From the NCBI RefSeq assembly GCF_001422735.1, contig NZ_LMLZ01000020.1, positions 492,891 through 538,972 of the forward strand: a stretch of DNA of 46,082 nt, read 5' to 3'. This document shows positions 1 to 10,309 of this stretch, piece by piece. Position numbers and translations under genes: made by a program. The notes beneath the pieces were generated by a model that saw nothing but the letters and a program-made list of their open reading frames with translations, ran no database searches and had not been told where the DNA came from. Numbering within the stretch: position 1 is the first letter of the stretch; each line of letters starts with the position of its first letter. This stretch comes from Acidovorax sp. Leaf78. Lineage in GTDB: Bacteria > Pseudomonadota > Gammaproteobacteria > Burkholderiales > Burkholderiaceae_C.

Positions 1-678
1 GTGGTGGCCGGTGAAGTGCGCAGCCTGGCCGGCCGCAGTGCCGAAGCCGCCAAGGAAATCAAGGCCCTGATCAATGCGAGCGTGGAGCGCGTGGAACAAG
101 GCACTGCATTGGTGGACAAGGCCGGAGCCACCATGACCGAAGTGGTCAGCTCCATCCGCCGGGTGACCGACATCATGGGCGAAATCAGTGCGGCCAGCAG
201 CGAGCAAAGTGCAGGCGTGGGCCAGGTGGGCGAAGCCGTCACGCAGATGGACCAGGCCACGCAGCAGAACGCGGCGCTGGTGGAAGAAATGGCGGCGGCG
301 GCCAGCGCGCTGAACGCCCAGGCGGGCGAACTGGTGAACGCGGTGGCGGTGTTCAAGCTGGAGGCGGGAGTGCAACAGCGCAGCGCAGCCTCACCATCGA
401 AGCCGGCACCACCTGCGCGCCATTACACCGCTGCGCCCCCAGCTGCGCGCAAGGCCCTGTCGACCCCGGCGCCCCACCTGGCTGCACACAGCGCCAGCAG
501 GTCCGCCACGCCCGCAGGCGCCGCACCTGTGAGCAAGGCGCCTGCAGCCAGCCTGCCCGCGCCCAAGTCCGTGGCAAAACCGACTGCCAAGCCAGCGGCA
601 GCACCGGCCAAGGCACCCGCCATGGCCAGGGCACCCGCACCGGCCGCTGGTGGGGATGATGACTGGGAGAGCTTCTGA
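1..678 (+). CDS. Methyl-accepting chemotaxis protein, C-terminal part (5' truncated by window edge)
   Basis: Only the distal cytoplasmic signalling part is present; the gene begins before the window. The first residues ([20 protein letters not shown]) are the conserved hairpin tip and descending helix of MCP signalling domains, which contact CheA and CheW. Helix with Glu/Gln-rich adaptation-type positions continues to about residue 120. It is followed by an Ala/Pro/Lys-rich flexible linker of about 90 residues. The protein ends in DDDWESF, which resembles the NWETF-type pentapeptide that docks CheR and CheB in enteric receptors; this suggests a high-abundance, adaptation-competent receptor. 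The ligand domain is not visible, so the stimulus cannot be inferred. Confidence 0.93.
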   Translation: MVAGEVRSLAGRSAEAAKEIKALINASVERVEQGTALVDKAGATMTEVVSSIRRVTDIMGEISAASSEQSAGVGQVGEAVTQMDQATQQNAALVEEMAAAASALNAQAGELVNAVAVFKLEAGVQQRSAASPSKPAPPARHYTAAPPAARKALSTPAPHLAAHSASRSATPAGAAPVSKAPAASLPAPKSVAKPTAKPAAAPAKAPAMARAPAPAAGGDDDWESF

Positions 679-756
679 GGCGGTAAGCCGTCAGCGAAAA
701 CGCATCACGTCACGATGTAGTTGCCAGGCGGCGCCAAGCGCTTTGCGGGTTGCTGT

Positions 757-2121
757 TCAACCGTTCGGCTCTGCGGCGGCCCGGCCTGGGGCGCTGCCGC
801 TCTCTGCGGGGTGTCGAAACGGGCTACGTTCCTGCAGGTCATTTAAGTAGCCCCGGATTCCTTCAGTCTCCCGCTCCAGGAACCGCTCCACCGCCTCGGC
901 GAATGCCGGGTGTGCCAGCCAGTGTGCGCTGGTGGCTTGAACTGGGAGTAGAGCGCGGGCCATTTTGTGTTCGCCCTGTGCACCACCTTCAAATCGCTGC
1001 ACGCCGTGCTCGATGCACCACTGCAGTGGCTGGTAGTAGCAGGCCTCGAAGTGCAGGCAGTCCACTCGCTCCAGGGCACCCCAGTACCGGCCGTAGGCTG
1101 CGATGGGTGTTGTGTTTTCAGACTCGCTGGGTGCGCTACCGCTGGATGGGTGGTCGCTGATAGCTATCAAACTGCTAGCAATCGGATGTCCGTCGCGTTC
1201 GGCGATGAACAGCAACCACGCTTGCGGCAAGTGTGCTGCCATGCGGGCAAAAAAGTCGCGGGTGAGGTAGGGCGGGTTGCCATGTTCGAGGTAGGTGCGC
1301 TCGTAGCAGCGGTAGAAAAAGTCCCAGTCCGCCGCGCTGATGTCGGTGCCGCGCGCCCAGCGAAAGCGCACTCCCGCATCGGCCACGCGGCGGCGCTCCT
1401 GGCGGATCTTCTTGCGCTTGTCCTGGGTCAGGCTGGCCAGGAAGTCGTCGAAACTGTGGAACGGCCGGCCGCCGCTGTGCTGCGCAGGGGGCGCTGCGTG
1501 GGTGGCAAGTGGCACCGTTGCAATGGGCGCTGCTTGCGACCCGGCATGGGGCGTGGCGGGACCGGCATCGCTGTTGGCCGGAGCCGTGTTCGTCCAGTGG
1601 AACTGCACGGTGCGGCGCAGCATCAGCTCCTGCTCGGCGCTGGCTTCGATGTCCGCATCGCTCGCAAAGAGCATGTGCACCGACGACACGTTTTCTTCAT
1701 CGCACCACTGGCACACCGCCTGCAGCAGCAGCGCCCGGGTCTCGTCGTCGCGTGCCAGCAGGCGGCTGCCCGGCACCGGGGTGAAGGGCACGGCGATCAC
1801 GGCCTTGGGGTAGTAGGGCACGCCGTGCTGCTCGTAGGCGCTGGCCCAGGCCCAGTCGAAGACGTATTCACCGTACGAGTGGTTCTTGAGGTACAGCGGG
1901 CAGGCGGCCACCAGGGTGTCGCCGTCCCACAGCGTCATGAAGCGCGGCGCCCAGCCGGTGCGGGGCGTGGCGCTGCCGCTCTCGTGCAGTGCGGCCAGGT
2001 ACTCATGCCGCAGGAAGGGCGTGGGGTGGCTCTGGCGCGCGAGCAGGGCATTCCAGGCGGCTGCGTCCACATCGAGCGGGGACGCGAGGACGCGGGCGAT
2101 AATGGCAGCTTCCTTAGCCAT
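757..2121 (-). CDS. FemAB-like / GNAT-fold N-acetyltransferase (PF04339 type)
   Basis: 454 residues from the ATG at 2121 (MAKEAAIIARVLAS). An in-frame upstream ATG at 2160 would add 13 residues but overlaps the divergent nadE leader. The pattern fits the 'peptidoglycan biosynthesis/recognition' FemAB-like family: an N-terminal half with TPFLRHEYLAALHESG and CPLYLKNHSYGEYVFDWAWA, and a C-terminal half with AAYGRYWGALE and LHFEACYYQPLQWCI. The substrate of this family is not established. Two low-complexity inserts, rich in Ala/Pro/His near residue 190 and Ser/Pro near residue 340, make it longer than I expect for the family. The second insert lies beside a copy of the dispersed hairpin repeat described at 1161. 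It is transcribed divergently from nadE. Confidence 0.8.
   Translation of the reverse strand: MAKEAAIIARVLASPLDVDAAAWNALLARQSHPTPFLRHEYLAALHESGSATPRTGWAPRFMTLWDGDTLVAACPLYLKNHSYGEYVFDWAWASAYEQHGVPYYPKAVIAVPFTPVPGSRLLARDDETRALLLQAVCQWCDEENVSSVHMLFASDADIEASAEQELMLRRTVQFHWTNTAPANSDAGPATPHAGSQAAPIATVPLATHAAPPAQHSGGRPFHSFDDFLASLTQDKRKKIRQERRRVADAGVRFRWARGTDISAADWDFFYRCYERTYLEHGNPPYLTRDFFARMAAHLPQAWLLFIAERDGHPIASSLIAISDHPSSGSAPSESENTTPIAAYGRYWGALERVDCLHFEACYYQPLQWCIEHGVQRFEGGAQGEHKMARALLPVQATSAHWLAHPAFAEAVERFLERETEGIRGYLNDLQERSPFRHPAESGSAPGRAAAEPNG
1161..1181. repeat. Degenerate copy of a short palindromic repeat inside the acetyltransferase gene
   Basis: The stretch TAGCTATCAAACTGCTAGC has TAGC/GCTA arms and resembles the second hairpin of the longer repeats at 24804 and 38003. 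It falls where the protein carries an Ser/Pro-rich insert. Identification rests on resemblance only; it is the weakest of the copies together with 10210. Confidence 0.35.
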
Positions 2122-2201
2122 GCGCTCTCCCGTGCCGCCCACTGCGGTGCGGGCCTGCATTGGCGGTATCCAACCCGGCCACAGGGGCCGACTCCAGTTC
2201 C

Positions 2202-4254
<2,053 letters not shown>

Positions 4255-4295
4255 TCCACCTGCCGCAGACGGACATGCGGCAGTTGAAAAAACAA

Positions 4296-4325
4296 AAGGG
4301 GCGGATATCCGCCCCTTCGCTTTTT
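4296..4325. terminator. Bidirectional intrinsic terminator between glnB and the LOG gene
   Basis: A perfect 22-bp palindrome (AAGGGGCGGA/TATCCGCCCCTT arms) is followed by CGC and six Ts on the plus strand. On the minus strand it is followed by TTGTTTTTT. It sits between two convergent genes and can serve both. Confidence 0.9.
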
Positions 4326-4364
4326 ACCCCCTCGGGTCCGTATCGCGATGTCGCAACAGCCAGC

Positions 4365-4394
4365 CTGTCTGCCTGTGTGTCTGTATGTCTGTCT
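4365..4394. repeat. Degenerate tetranucleotide repeat (CTGT-like)
   Basis: About seven imperfect CTGT-type units lie directly beyond the stop codon of the LOG-family gene. They are non-coding and not perfect enough to be strongly slippage-prone. Confidence 0.5.
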
Positions 4395-4396
4395 AG

Positions 4397-5020
4397 TCAG
4401 ATCACGGATCGCAGCGGGACGGGCGCCTGGTCAGGGCCTGCGGATTGCACCAGCGTGCGCAGCAACGCTTCGGTGTCGGTGGAGGTGTGCAGCAACCCCA
4501 TCTGCCATTCGCCCATGAAACCACTGGCCACGCTGTGGTCCAGAAAGCCCATCAGCGCGTCGTAGTAGCCTGCCACATTGAGCAAGCCCAGCGGCTTGTC
4601 GTGGTAGCCCAGCTGGCGCCAGGTCCACACCTCGAACAGCTCTTCGAACGTGCCAATGCCGCCCGGCAGGGCGAGGAAGGCGTCGCTGCGCTCGGCCATC
4701 ATGGCCTTGCGCTCGTGCATCGTCTGCACGATGTGCAGCTCGTCGCACAGGCGGTTGGCCAGTTCCTTGTCCACCAGCGCCTGCGGTATCACGCCGACCA
4801 CGCGGCCGCCGGCTTGGCGTGTGGCCTCGGCCACCGTGCCCATGAGGCCACTGCGGCCACCACCGTAAACCAGCTGGCCGCCATGCTGGCCGATAAAGCG
4901 GCCCACGGCCTTGGCGGCCTCGGTGAACGCGGGGTTCTCGCCGGGGCGCGAGCCGCAGTAGACGCAGACGGAGAACGCAACGGGAATAGCGGGAATAGCG
5001 GAAATAACGGGCTCAGCCAT
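4397..5020 (-). CDS. LOG-family protein (TIGR00730 Rossmann fold; cytokinin-riboside-monophosphate phosphoribohydrolase type)
   Basis: 207 residues. Members hydrolyse nucleoside 5'-monophosphates to base plus ribose phosphate; some are misannotated as lysine decarboxylase. The signature motifs are present: GGGRSGLMG near residue 55 and PGGIGTFEE with the following WTWRQLGYH. Start chosen at ATG 5020; this overlaps the stop of dgkA by 8 bases (5013-5020), so translation is probably coupled. The N-terminus carries a small Ile-Pro-Ala repeat from a 9-bp tandem repeat around 4981-5010. The physiological substrate cannot be read from sequence. Confidence 0.9.
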   Translation of the reverse strand: MAEPVISAIPAIPVAFSVCVYCGSRPGENPAFTEAAKAVGRFIGQHGGQLVYGGGRSGLMGTVAEATRQAGGRVVGVIPQALVDKELANRLCDELHIVQTMHERKAMMAERSDAFLALPGGIGTFEELFEVWTWRQLGYHDKPLGLLNVAGYYDALMGFLDHSVASGFMGEWQMGLLHTSTDTEALLRTLVQSAGPDQAPVPLRSVI

Positions 5021-5432
5021 GAAAAAACCTCTGAAAAAGTGCCGCGGCCCAGATGCCGCCGCACAGCAACAACGCCAGCAGCACGGCAGCACTGCCCATG
5101 TCCTTGGCGCGCTTGGACAGGTCATGCCATTCGGGGCCGATGCGGTCGATGGCGGTTTCGATGCCGGTGTTGAGCAGCTCCACGATCATCACGATCAGCA
5201 CGGAGCCCGCAAGCAGTGCCACTTCGACCCAGCTGCGCCCCAGCCACAGCGAGAGCGGCAGCATCACGGCGGCAGCGATGGCCTCTTGCCTGAACGCCTT
5301 CTCACCCCAGCCGGCACGCAGGCCCTCCAGCGAATAGCCGGCGGCATGCCACATGCGGTTCAGTCCGGAACGGCTCTTTTGAGGGTTGACGGGCGAAGTT
5401 GGTTGGATTGGCTCTGGGGGGCGCATAGACAT
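5013..5432 (-). CDS. dgkA: Diacylglycerol kinase (membrane-integral DgkA type)
   Basis: Phosphorylates diacylglycerol to phosphatidic acid in the inner membrane, recycling lipid left from envelope glycan synthesis. 139 residues from ATG 5432 (MSMRPPEPIQ); ATGs at 5426 and 5456 are also possible. The family signature ELLNTGIETAIDRIGPEWHD is at residues 85-103, with KRAKDMGSAAV after it. Three hydrophobic segments are visible: AIAAAVMLPLSLWLG, VALLAGSVLIVMIVELL and AAVLLALLLCGGIWAAAL. The N-terminal 20 residues are Pro-rich and not conserved in the family. It overlaps the LOG gene by 8 bases. Confidence 0.94.
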   Translation of the reverse strand: MSMRPPEPIQPTSPVNPQKSRSGLNRMWHAAGYSLEGLRAGWGEKAFRQEAIAAAVMLPLSLWLGRSWVEVALLAGSVLIVMIVELLNTGIETAIDRIGPEWHDLSKRAKDMGSAAVLLALLLCGGIWAAALFQRFFHG

Positions 5433-5490
5433 TTCCGCATTGTCTCGCAGCTGCATGACAGCTTGCGCCGCCCGCAGCGGCGCGGAAAGG

Positions 5491-6054
5491 CTATTTTTTA
5501 GCGAGCTCGAAGTGCACCAGCCGTGTGCCCGCCATCGCGTCATGCCAGAACTGGCGCTCCGGGTGAAACCGGCTCAGGATGGCCCACACAGCCACCCAGC
5601 CGCCCAGGAGCACCAGCACTTCCAGCACCGGCACGCCAAACAGGTAGGCCGCCAGCGGCGGCAGAAACCACACCCAGCTGAGCACGTAGCGCAGCAATGC
5701 CCGCAGCTGTGTGATGGGCTGCCCGGCCTTGTCGACCACCCGGATCAGCCAGGTCTTTTGCGCGAGGGTCTGGCCTTTGGCCCAGAACCATGTGAAGTAG
5801 ATGCCGAACACCACGAACAGAAAAGCCTGCAGCGCGTGGCGGTTGTCCATGGCATTGCGCGTCTGGCTGAGCGTGCCGAAGAGGTAGCCGGCAATGAAGA
5901 CCACGCCGAACATGAGCATGCCCTCGTACAGCCAGCAGGCCATGCGGCGCCACAGGTTGGGCGCGGTCAAGCCGAGGGGCTGGGAAGGGGCGGCGGTGGT
6001 GCTGGAGGTCGCTGTGGCGGCCTGCGGTGCGCTGGCGGGAGTGGAGGCGGTCAT
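5491..6054 (-). CDS. RDD family membrane protein
   Basis: 187 residues with an Ala/Thr/Ser-rich N-terminal tail of about 30 residues. The RDD-type opening APNLWRRMACWLYEGML and several hydrophobic helices follow (MLMFGVVFIAGYLFG, LQAFLFVVFGIYFTWFW, VLSWVWFLPPLAAYLFG, VLVLLGGWVAVWAIL). The conserved GQTLAQKTWLIRVVD and FWHDAMAGTRLV stretches fit RDD proteins, some of which affect ion exchange or envelope stress; most have no known role. It is the fourth gene of a minus-strand run beginning with a sigma factor. Confidence 0.85.
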   Translation of the reverse strand: MTASTPASAPQAATATSSTTAAPSQPLGLTAPNLWRRMACWLYEGMLMFGVVFIAGYLFGTLSQTRNAMDNRHALQAFLFVVFGIYFTWFWAKGQTLAQKTWLIRVVDKAGQPITQLRALLRYVLSWVWFLPPLAAYLFGVPVLEVLVLLGGWVAVWAILSRFHPERQFWHDAMAGTRLVHFELAKK

Positions 6055-6094
6055 CCGGTGGTGAACAAGTCAGGCCAGGCCGGCAGCGGCCCGG

Positions 6095-6988
6095 TTATTG
6101 AGGGTACAAGCCGGAATTATCGGGTGTGACGGGCGGCGCGGCCACGGGGGCCTCTGCGGGACTGCTGCCCAGCGGTGGCAACGCTGCGGGCACGGCCACG
6201 GGCACCGACACGGGAGCGGTTTCCACCACCACGGAGCCGGTGGACTGCGACGCTGATGCGTTGGGGGCAGACGGTGCGGCAATGGACGACGGCACCGGCG
6301 CCGCCATGCGGGGCGAATGGTCGGTGACCGGGGGAATCTTGGGAGCGTTGGGCCGGGCCGGGTTGGCGGCGGTCGCGGCCGGCACCTGGGCCAGCTTCTT
6401 GGGGGACACGGGGTGCAACGCGGTGGCTGCTCCCTTGGGCTTGGGCACGGCCAGGGCGGCCAGGGCCCGGCGCTCGTCATCGGTCAGGGCCTGGTAGGCC
6501 TCCCACTGCGCGCGCTTGTCATCGGGCGCCAGGCGGTTGGTCACGGCGTAGTTCAGGCGGGCCTGGTTGCGCTGCTGCGCGCTCAGGCTGGCCCAGTCGG
6601 TCATGCGCTCGTGGAATTTCGCCTGCTCTTCCTCGGGCAGGCTCGAGAAATTGGCGGCCAGCGCCAGCCAGCGGCGCTTTTGTGACTCGCTGATCAACGC
6701 CCAGCGCTCGGCCAGCGGGTAGAGCGCCAGTTTCTGGGGCGTGGTCAGGGTCTCCCAGCCCGGGCCGGTTTCTATCTGGGGCACCGACATGGCACCAGCG
6801 CGCGACGGCGCGCGTGCATTGTTGGGGCTGGCCACCGCGGCTTCTGCACCAGCGGAGAGCACCGTACCGGGCACCATGCGCATTTGCCCGAGCACCTGGC
6901 CGCCGACCACGGCGAGCGCGCCCAAGAGCGCCAAAGCCAGCACGAAGGCTGGCAGGGCGGGGGAAGCGTCAGAAGGGCTTGGGTGCAT
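6095..6988 (-). CDS. DUF3106 domain protein, N-terminally anchored, predicted periplasmic
   Basis: 297 residues. One hydrophobic segment near residues 13-35 (LPAFVLALALLGALAVVGG) is followed by a long, likely periplasmic part. Residues 75-165 form the DUF3106 region: a helical, Trp/Arg/Gln-rich stretch with repeated L-x-x-x-Q pieces (LTTPQKL, LISESQKRRW, LSAQQRNQARL, LTDDERRAL). The last 130 residues are Ala/Pro-rich and disordered. It starts 29 bases after the DUF3619 gene, which overlaps a sigma factor gene. The layout recalls sensor/anti-sigma/sigma modules such as CnrX-CnrY-CnrH, but function is unknown and this comparison is inference from architecture only. Confidence 0.85.
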   Translation of the reverse strand: MHPSPSDASPALPAFVLALALLGALAVVGGQVLGQMRMVPGTVLSAGAEAAVASPNNARAPSRAGAMSVPQIETGPGWETLTTPQKLALYPLAERWALISESQKRRWLALAANFSSLPEEEQAKFHERMTDWASLSAQQRNQARLNYAVTNRLAPDDKRAQWEAYQALTDDERRALAALAVPKPKGAATALHPVSPKKLAQVPAATAANPARPNAPKIPPVTDHSPRMAAPVPSSIAAPSAPNASASQSTGSVVVETAPVSVPVAVPAALPPLGSSPAEAPVAAPPVTPDNSGLYPQ

Positions 6989-7017
6989 GCAGTACGGGGT
7001 TGGCGGTGTCAGGCGGC

Positions 7018-7470
7018 TCAGTTCGACTGCGCGGAAGTCTTGAGAAACTGTACGAAGCCCGGATCGGCATACGCTGCCGGCGGCAGATCATCGGTCAAAA
7101 GGGCGGCGTCCACTTCGGCCACGTCATTGGCGCTGTTTTCGTCCTGGGCAATGTTGATCATCACGAGGCCGACCACCAATGCCATCAATGGGACGGCGGA
7201 GACAAGGGCGCTCCACCAGCCGCTGCGCTCGCTGCCGCCTCGGCCCAGGGTGGCCGTGCCGCCCGCGTTGACAACCACCGGGGCCGCCGCGCGCACGGGT
7301 GCAGCCACCTTCTTGCGCTGGGCCAAAGCCTGCATCCGCGAGGCTCGCAGGCGCTCGGCAATGTCATAGGGGAGGGCGTCGGTGCCGCCGGACAAACGTG
7401 CCGTCACCCGCCGTGCGAAGACGTCGGCGGCTGCTTGTGCCTGTGGCGAGGGGGTCTGTACAGTGTTCAT
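7018..7470 (-). CDS. DUF3619 family single-pass membrane protein, possible anti-sigma factor
   Basis: 150 residues. A soluble N-terminal region of about 90 residues has helix AAADVFARRVTARLSG and an Ala/Val-rich linker. One transmembrane segment follows (ALVSAVPLMALVVGLVMI, about 90-110), then a short acidic C-terminal tail of about 40 residues. The start ATG overlaps the stop of the upstream sigma factor gene by four bases (ATGA), indicating translational coupling. Cytosolic N-terminus, one membrane pass and coupling to a sigma gene are typical of anti-sigma factors. No experimental role is known to me, so this is inference. Confidence 0.85.
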   Translation of the reverse strand: MNTVQTPSPQAQAAADVFARRVTARLSGGTDALPYDIAERLRASRMQALAQRKKVAAPVRAAAPVVVNAGGTATLGRGGSERSGWWSALVSAVPLMALVVGLVMINIAQDENSANDVAEVDAALLTDDLPPAAYADPGFVQFLKTSAQSN

Positions 7471-8111
7471 AGCTCTATTCCTTTGGCCTTCAGTGCCTTG
7501 CTCAGGGTTTGTATCGCCCGAAAACAGTGCGTTTTGACACTGCCTTCAGAGCAACCCATGGCGGCAGCCGTTTCTGCTACATCCATTTCTTCCCAGTAAC
7601 GCATGAGGAACGCTTCTCGTTGACGTGGCGGAAGTTCGGCGATTTCGGCTTCGATTTCATGGAAAGTCTGGGCCCGGCGGGTCAGATCTTCTGCACTCTC
7701 GGCCCGCTCGCTGCCTTCCGGGCCGGAATACGCTTCCAATAGATCAAAATCCATGCCATCTTCGCCGGGGCCCTCGAAGTCGCTCATGCTCGAAAACAGT
7801 GCATTGCGTGTCTTCTGGCGCCGAAACCAGTCCAGCGTGCAGTTGGACAGGATGCGTTGAAAGAGCATCGGAAGCTCGGCCGGCGGTTTGTCGCCGTAGT
7901 GCTCCGCCAGCTTGAGCATGCTGTCCTGCACGATATCAAGAGCCGCTTCCTCATTGCGCACGTGGTAGACCGAACGCTTGAAAGCGCGCTTTTCTACACT
8001 TTTGAGGAAATCGGAGAGTTCTTGTTCAGTGGCCAAGACAGGTCGGTCCGGGATGGAGTGGTGCCGCAGTCTCCCCAAAAATGGGGCTATGCGACACGGT
8101 AAGCCCCCCAT
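7467..8111 (-). CDS. RNA polymerase sigma factor, ECF-like (sigma-70 family)
   Basis: Up to 214 residues. Region 2 is visible around residues 30-95 (VRNEEAALDIVQDSMLKLAE, LFQRILSNCTLDWFRRQK). An acidic linker follows, then region 4 near 145-205 (ELPPRQREAFLMRYWEEM, AAAMGCSEGSVKTHCFRA), the helix-turn-helix that reads the -35 element. The start is uncertain: ATG 8111 gives an N-terminal extension of about 27 residues, whereas a TTG at 8033 gives the family-like opening LATEQELSDFLKSVE. No clear ribosome site supports either. DUF3619 overlaps its 3' end by four bases. Confidence 0.9.
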   Translation of the reverse strand: MGGLPCRIAPFLGRLRHHSIPDRPVLATEQELSDFLKSVEKRAFKRSVYHVRNEEAALDIVQDSMLKLAEHYGDKPPAELPMLFQRILSNCTLDWFRRQKTRNALFSSMSDFEGPGEDGMDFDLLEAYSGPEGSERAESAEDLTRRAQTFHEIEAEIAELPPRQREAFLMRYWEEMDVAETAAAMGCSEGSVKTHCFRAIQTLSKALKAKGIEL

Positions 8112-8330
8112 TATCGCACCGGCTGGTGATTTTTTTGGCGACCGGCGGTTTTACATGTGTTGCAGTGCGATAATCGCCGCTGCAATTCAAAAGGCAAACG
8201 GGTCACGGTCCGGCGCGGCAATCATCCACGCTCATGTCCTTGGCCTCAAGTTCCAAGCTGGCTTCACAAGAGCGCGTGCAAGGGGCACCCAAGGTTTTTC
8301 GTCAGAGAAATTCACAAAGGTTGATCGATC

Positions 8331-10142
8331 ATGGAAATCTCCAAGGCTGAACTCTCGTCAGCTGCCGCTGCTTCGCAGGGCAACACTTCCCCCTCTTCCT
8401 CTGCTTCTTCGGCACTGGCTTCGCAAGACCTCATGGGGTCCGAGATCCTCATCAAGTCGCTGCAGGCCGAGAACGTCCAGTACATCTGGGGCTACCCCGG
8501 TGGCGCGGTACTCTACATCTACGACGCGCTGTACAAGCAAGACACCATCCAGCACGTGCTGGTGCGGCACGAACAGGCTGCCGTCCATGCCGCTGACGGC
8601 TATGCCCGTGCGACGGGCGAAGTCGGCGTCGCGCTGGTCACGTCAGGCCCGGGCCTCACCAATGCCGTCACCGGCATCGCCACGGCGTACATGGATTCGA
8701 TCCCCATGGTGATCATCTCCGGCCAGGTGCCCACGCCCGCCATCGGGCTCGATGCCTTCCAGGAGTGCGACACCGTCGGTATTACCCGCCCCATCGTCAA
8801 GCACAACTTCCTCGTCAAGGACCCGCGCGACCTGGCCGCGACGATGAAGAAGGCCTTCCACATCGCACGCACCGGCCGCCCCGGCCCCGTGGTGGTGGAC
8901 GTGCCCAAAGACGTTTCCTTCAAGAAGGTGCCGTACAGCGGCTATCCACAATCGGTGGAAATGCGCTCGTACAACCCGGTCAAGAAGGGCCATGGTGGCC
9001 AGATCCGCAAGGCGCTGCAACTGCTGTTGGCGGCCAAGCGCCCCTACATCTACACCGGCGGCGGCGTGCTGCTGGGCAACGCCACCAACGAGCTGCGCAC
9101 GCTGGTGGACATGCTGGGCTACCCAGTCACCAACACGCTGATGGGCCTGGGCGCCTATCCGGCGTCGGACCGCAAGTTCCTGGGCATGCTGGGCATGCAC
9201 GGCACCATCGAAGCCAACAACGCCATGCAGAACTGCGATGTGCTGCTGGCCGTCGGCGCGCGTTTTGACGACCGCGTGATCGGCAACCCCAAGCACTTTG
9301 CCCAGAACGACCGCAAGATCATCCACGTCGACATCGACCCGTCGAGCATCTCCAAGCGCGTGAAGGTCGACGTGCCGATCGTCGGCGACGTGAAGGACGT
9401 GCTCACCGAGCTGATCTCCATGATCCGCGAGAGCAGCACCAAGCCAGATGCAGGTGCGTTGGCGGCCTGGTGGGACACCATCGAAGGCTGGCGCAAGCGC
9501 GATTGCCTCAAGTACAGCATGGGCAGCGGCGACGTGATCAAGCCGCAGTACGTGGTCGAAACGCTGTGGAACATGACCAAGGACGCGGACACCTACATCA
9601 CGTCGGACGTGGGCCAGCACCAGATGTGGGCCGCGCAGTACTACCGCTTCGACGAGCCGCGCCGCTGGATCAACTCTGGCGGTCTGGGCACCATGGGTGT
9701 GGGCATTCCCTACGCCATGGGCATCAAGCTGGCCAAGCCTGACTCCGAAGTGTTCTGCATCACCGGCGAAGGCTCGGTGCAGATGAACATTCAGGAGCTG
9801 TCGACCTGCCTGCAGTACAACACGCCGATCAAGATCTGCTCGCTGAACAACCGTTACCTGGGCATGGTGCGCCAGTGGCAAGAGATCGAATACTCCGGCC
9901 GCTACAGCCACAGCTACATGGACGCGCTGCCCAACTTCGTGAAGCTGGCCGAAGCCTACGGCCACGTCGGCCTGCTGATCGAGAAGCCTGGTGATGTGGA
10001 GCCCGCGCTGCGCGAGGCCCGCAAGCTCAAGGACCGCACCGTGTTCCTGGACTTCCGCACCGACCCCACCGAGAACGTGTTCCCGATGGTGCAGGCCGGC
10101 AAGGGCATCACTGAAATGCTGCTGGGTTCCGAGGACCTGTAA
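8331..10142 (+). CDS. ilvI: Acetolactate synthase, large (catalytic) subunit
   Basis: First common step of Val, Leu and Ile synthesis: thiamine-diphosphate-dependent condensation of pyruvate with pyruvate or 2-oxobutyrate. 603 residues. The catalytic Glu81 lies in VRHEQAAVHAADG. The FAD/pyruvate-side region SGPGLTNAVTGIATAYMDS and the ThDP-Mg motif (GEGSVQMNIQELSTC to SLNN) are present. The first 35 residues form a Ser/Ala-rich extension before MGSEILIKSL, where typical bacterial subunits begin. AAAGG lies 9 bases before the ATG. The 219 bases upstream contain GATAAT at 8169 as a possible -10, but no leader peptide with Ile/Val/Leu codons was found. It is followed by ilvH and ilvC. Confidence 0.97.
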   Translation: MEISKAELSSAAAASQGNTSPSSSASSALASQDLMGSEILIKSLQAENVQYIWGYPGGAVLYIYDALYKQDTIQHVLVRHEQAAVHAADGYARATGEVGVALVTSGPGLTNAVTGIATAYMDSIPMVIISGQVPTPAIGLDAFQECDTVGITRPIVKHNFLVKDPRDLAATMKKAFHIARTGRPGPVVVDVPKDVSFKKVPYSGYPQSVEMRSYNPVKKGHGGQIRKALQLLLAAKRPYIYTGGGVLLGNATNELRTLVDMLGYPVTNTLMGLGAYPASDRKFLGMLGMHGTIEANNAMQNCDVLLAVGARFDDRVIGNPKHFAQNDRKIIHVDIDPSSISKRVKVDVPIVGDVKDVLTELISMIRESSTKPDAGALAAWWDTIEGWRKRDCLKYSMGSGDVIKPQYVVETLWNMTKDADTYITSDVGQHQMWAAQYYRFDEPRRWINSGGLGTMGVGIPYAMGIKLAKPDSEVFCITGEGSVQMNIQELSTCLQYNTPIKICSLNNRYLGMVRQWQEIEYSGRYSHSYMDALPNFVKLAEAYGHVGLLIEKPGDVEPALREARKLKDRTVFLDFRTDPTENVFPMVQAGKGITEMLLGSEDL

Positions 10143-10209
10143 ACACAGGCCTTCGGCTCCCGCCGCGGCCTCCAGCGACGGTCCTGCCGTGGCTGTGGGC
10201 CAATCTCCT

Positions 10210-10226
10210 GCTATCACTTCGATAGC
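10210..10226. repeat. Small inverted repeat between ilvI and ilvH
   Basis: GCTATC and GATAGC arms flank a 5-base loop. No T-run follows, so it is not a terminator. It resembles the second hairpin of the dispersed repeat but is too short to assign firmly; it could also act on mRNA stability within the ilv transcript. Confidence 0.35.
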
Positions 10227-10309
10227 TTCACTTCGACGAATCTATTGTCTGCCGAGCCTGCGTATTACCGTGCGCAGGGGAGGGCAGCGAAAAGAGGAAT
10301 GTCTTCATC

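Noticed and set aside
8112..8330. Leader peptide or attenuator for ilvI
   Set aside because: No short frame rich in Ile/Val/Leu codons and no terminator hairpin were found; the frame from 8154 runs on without stop into ilvI.
8643..10217. 524-codon open frame on the minus strand
   Set aside because: Antisense to ilvI, same compositional signature, no recognisable domain.
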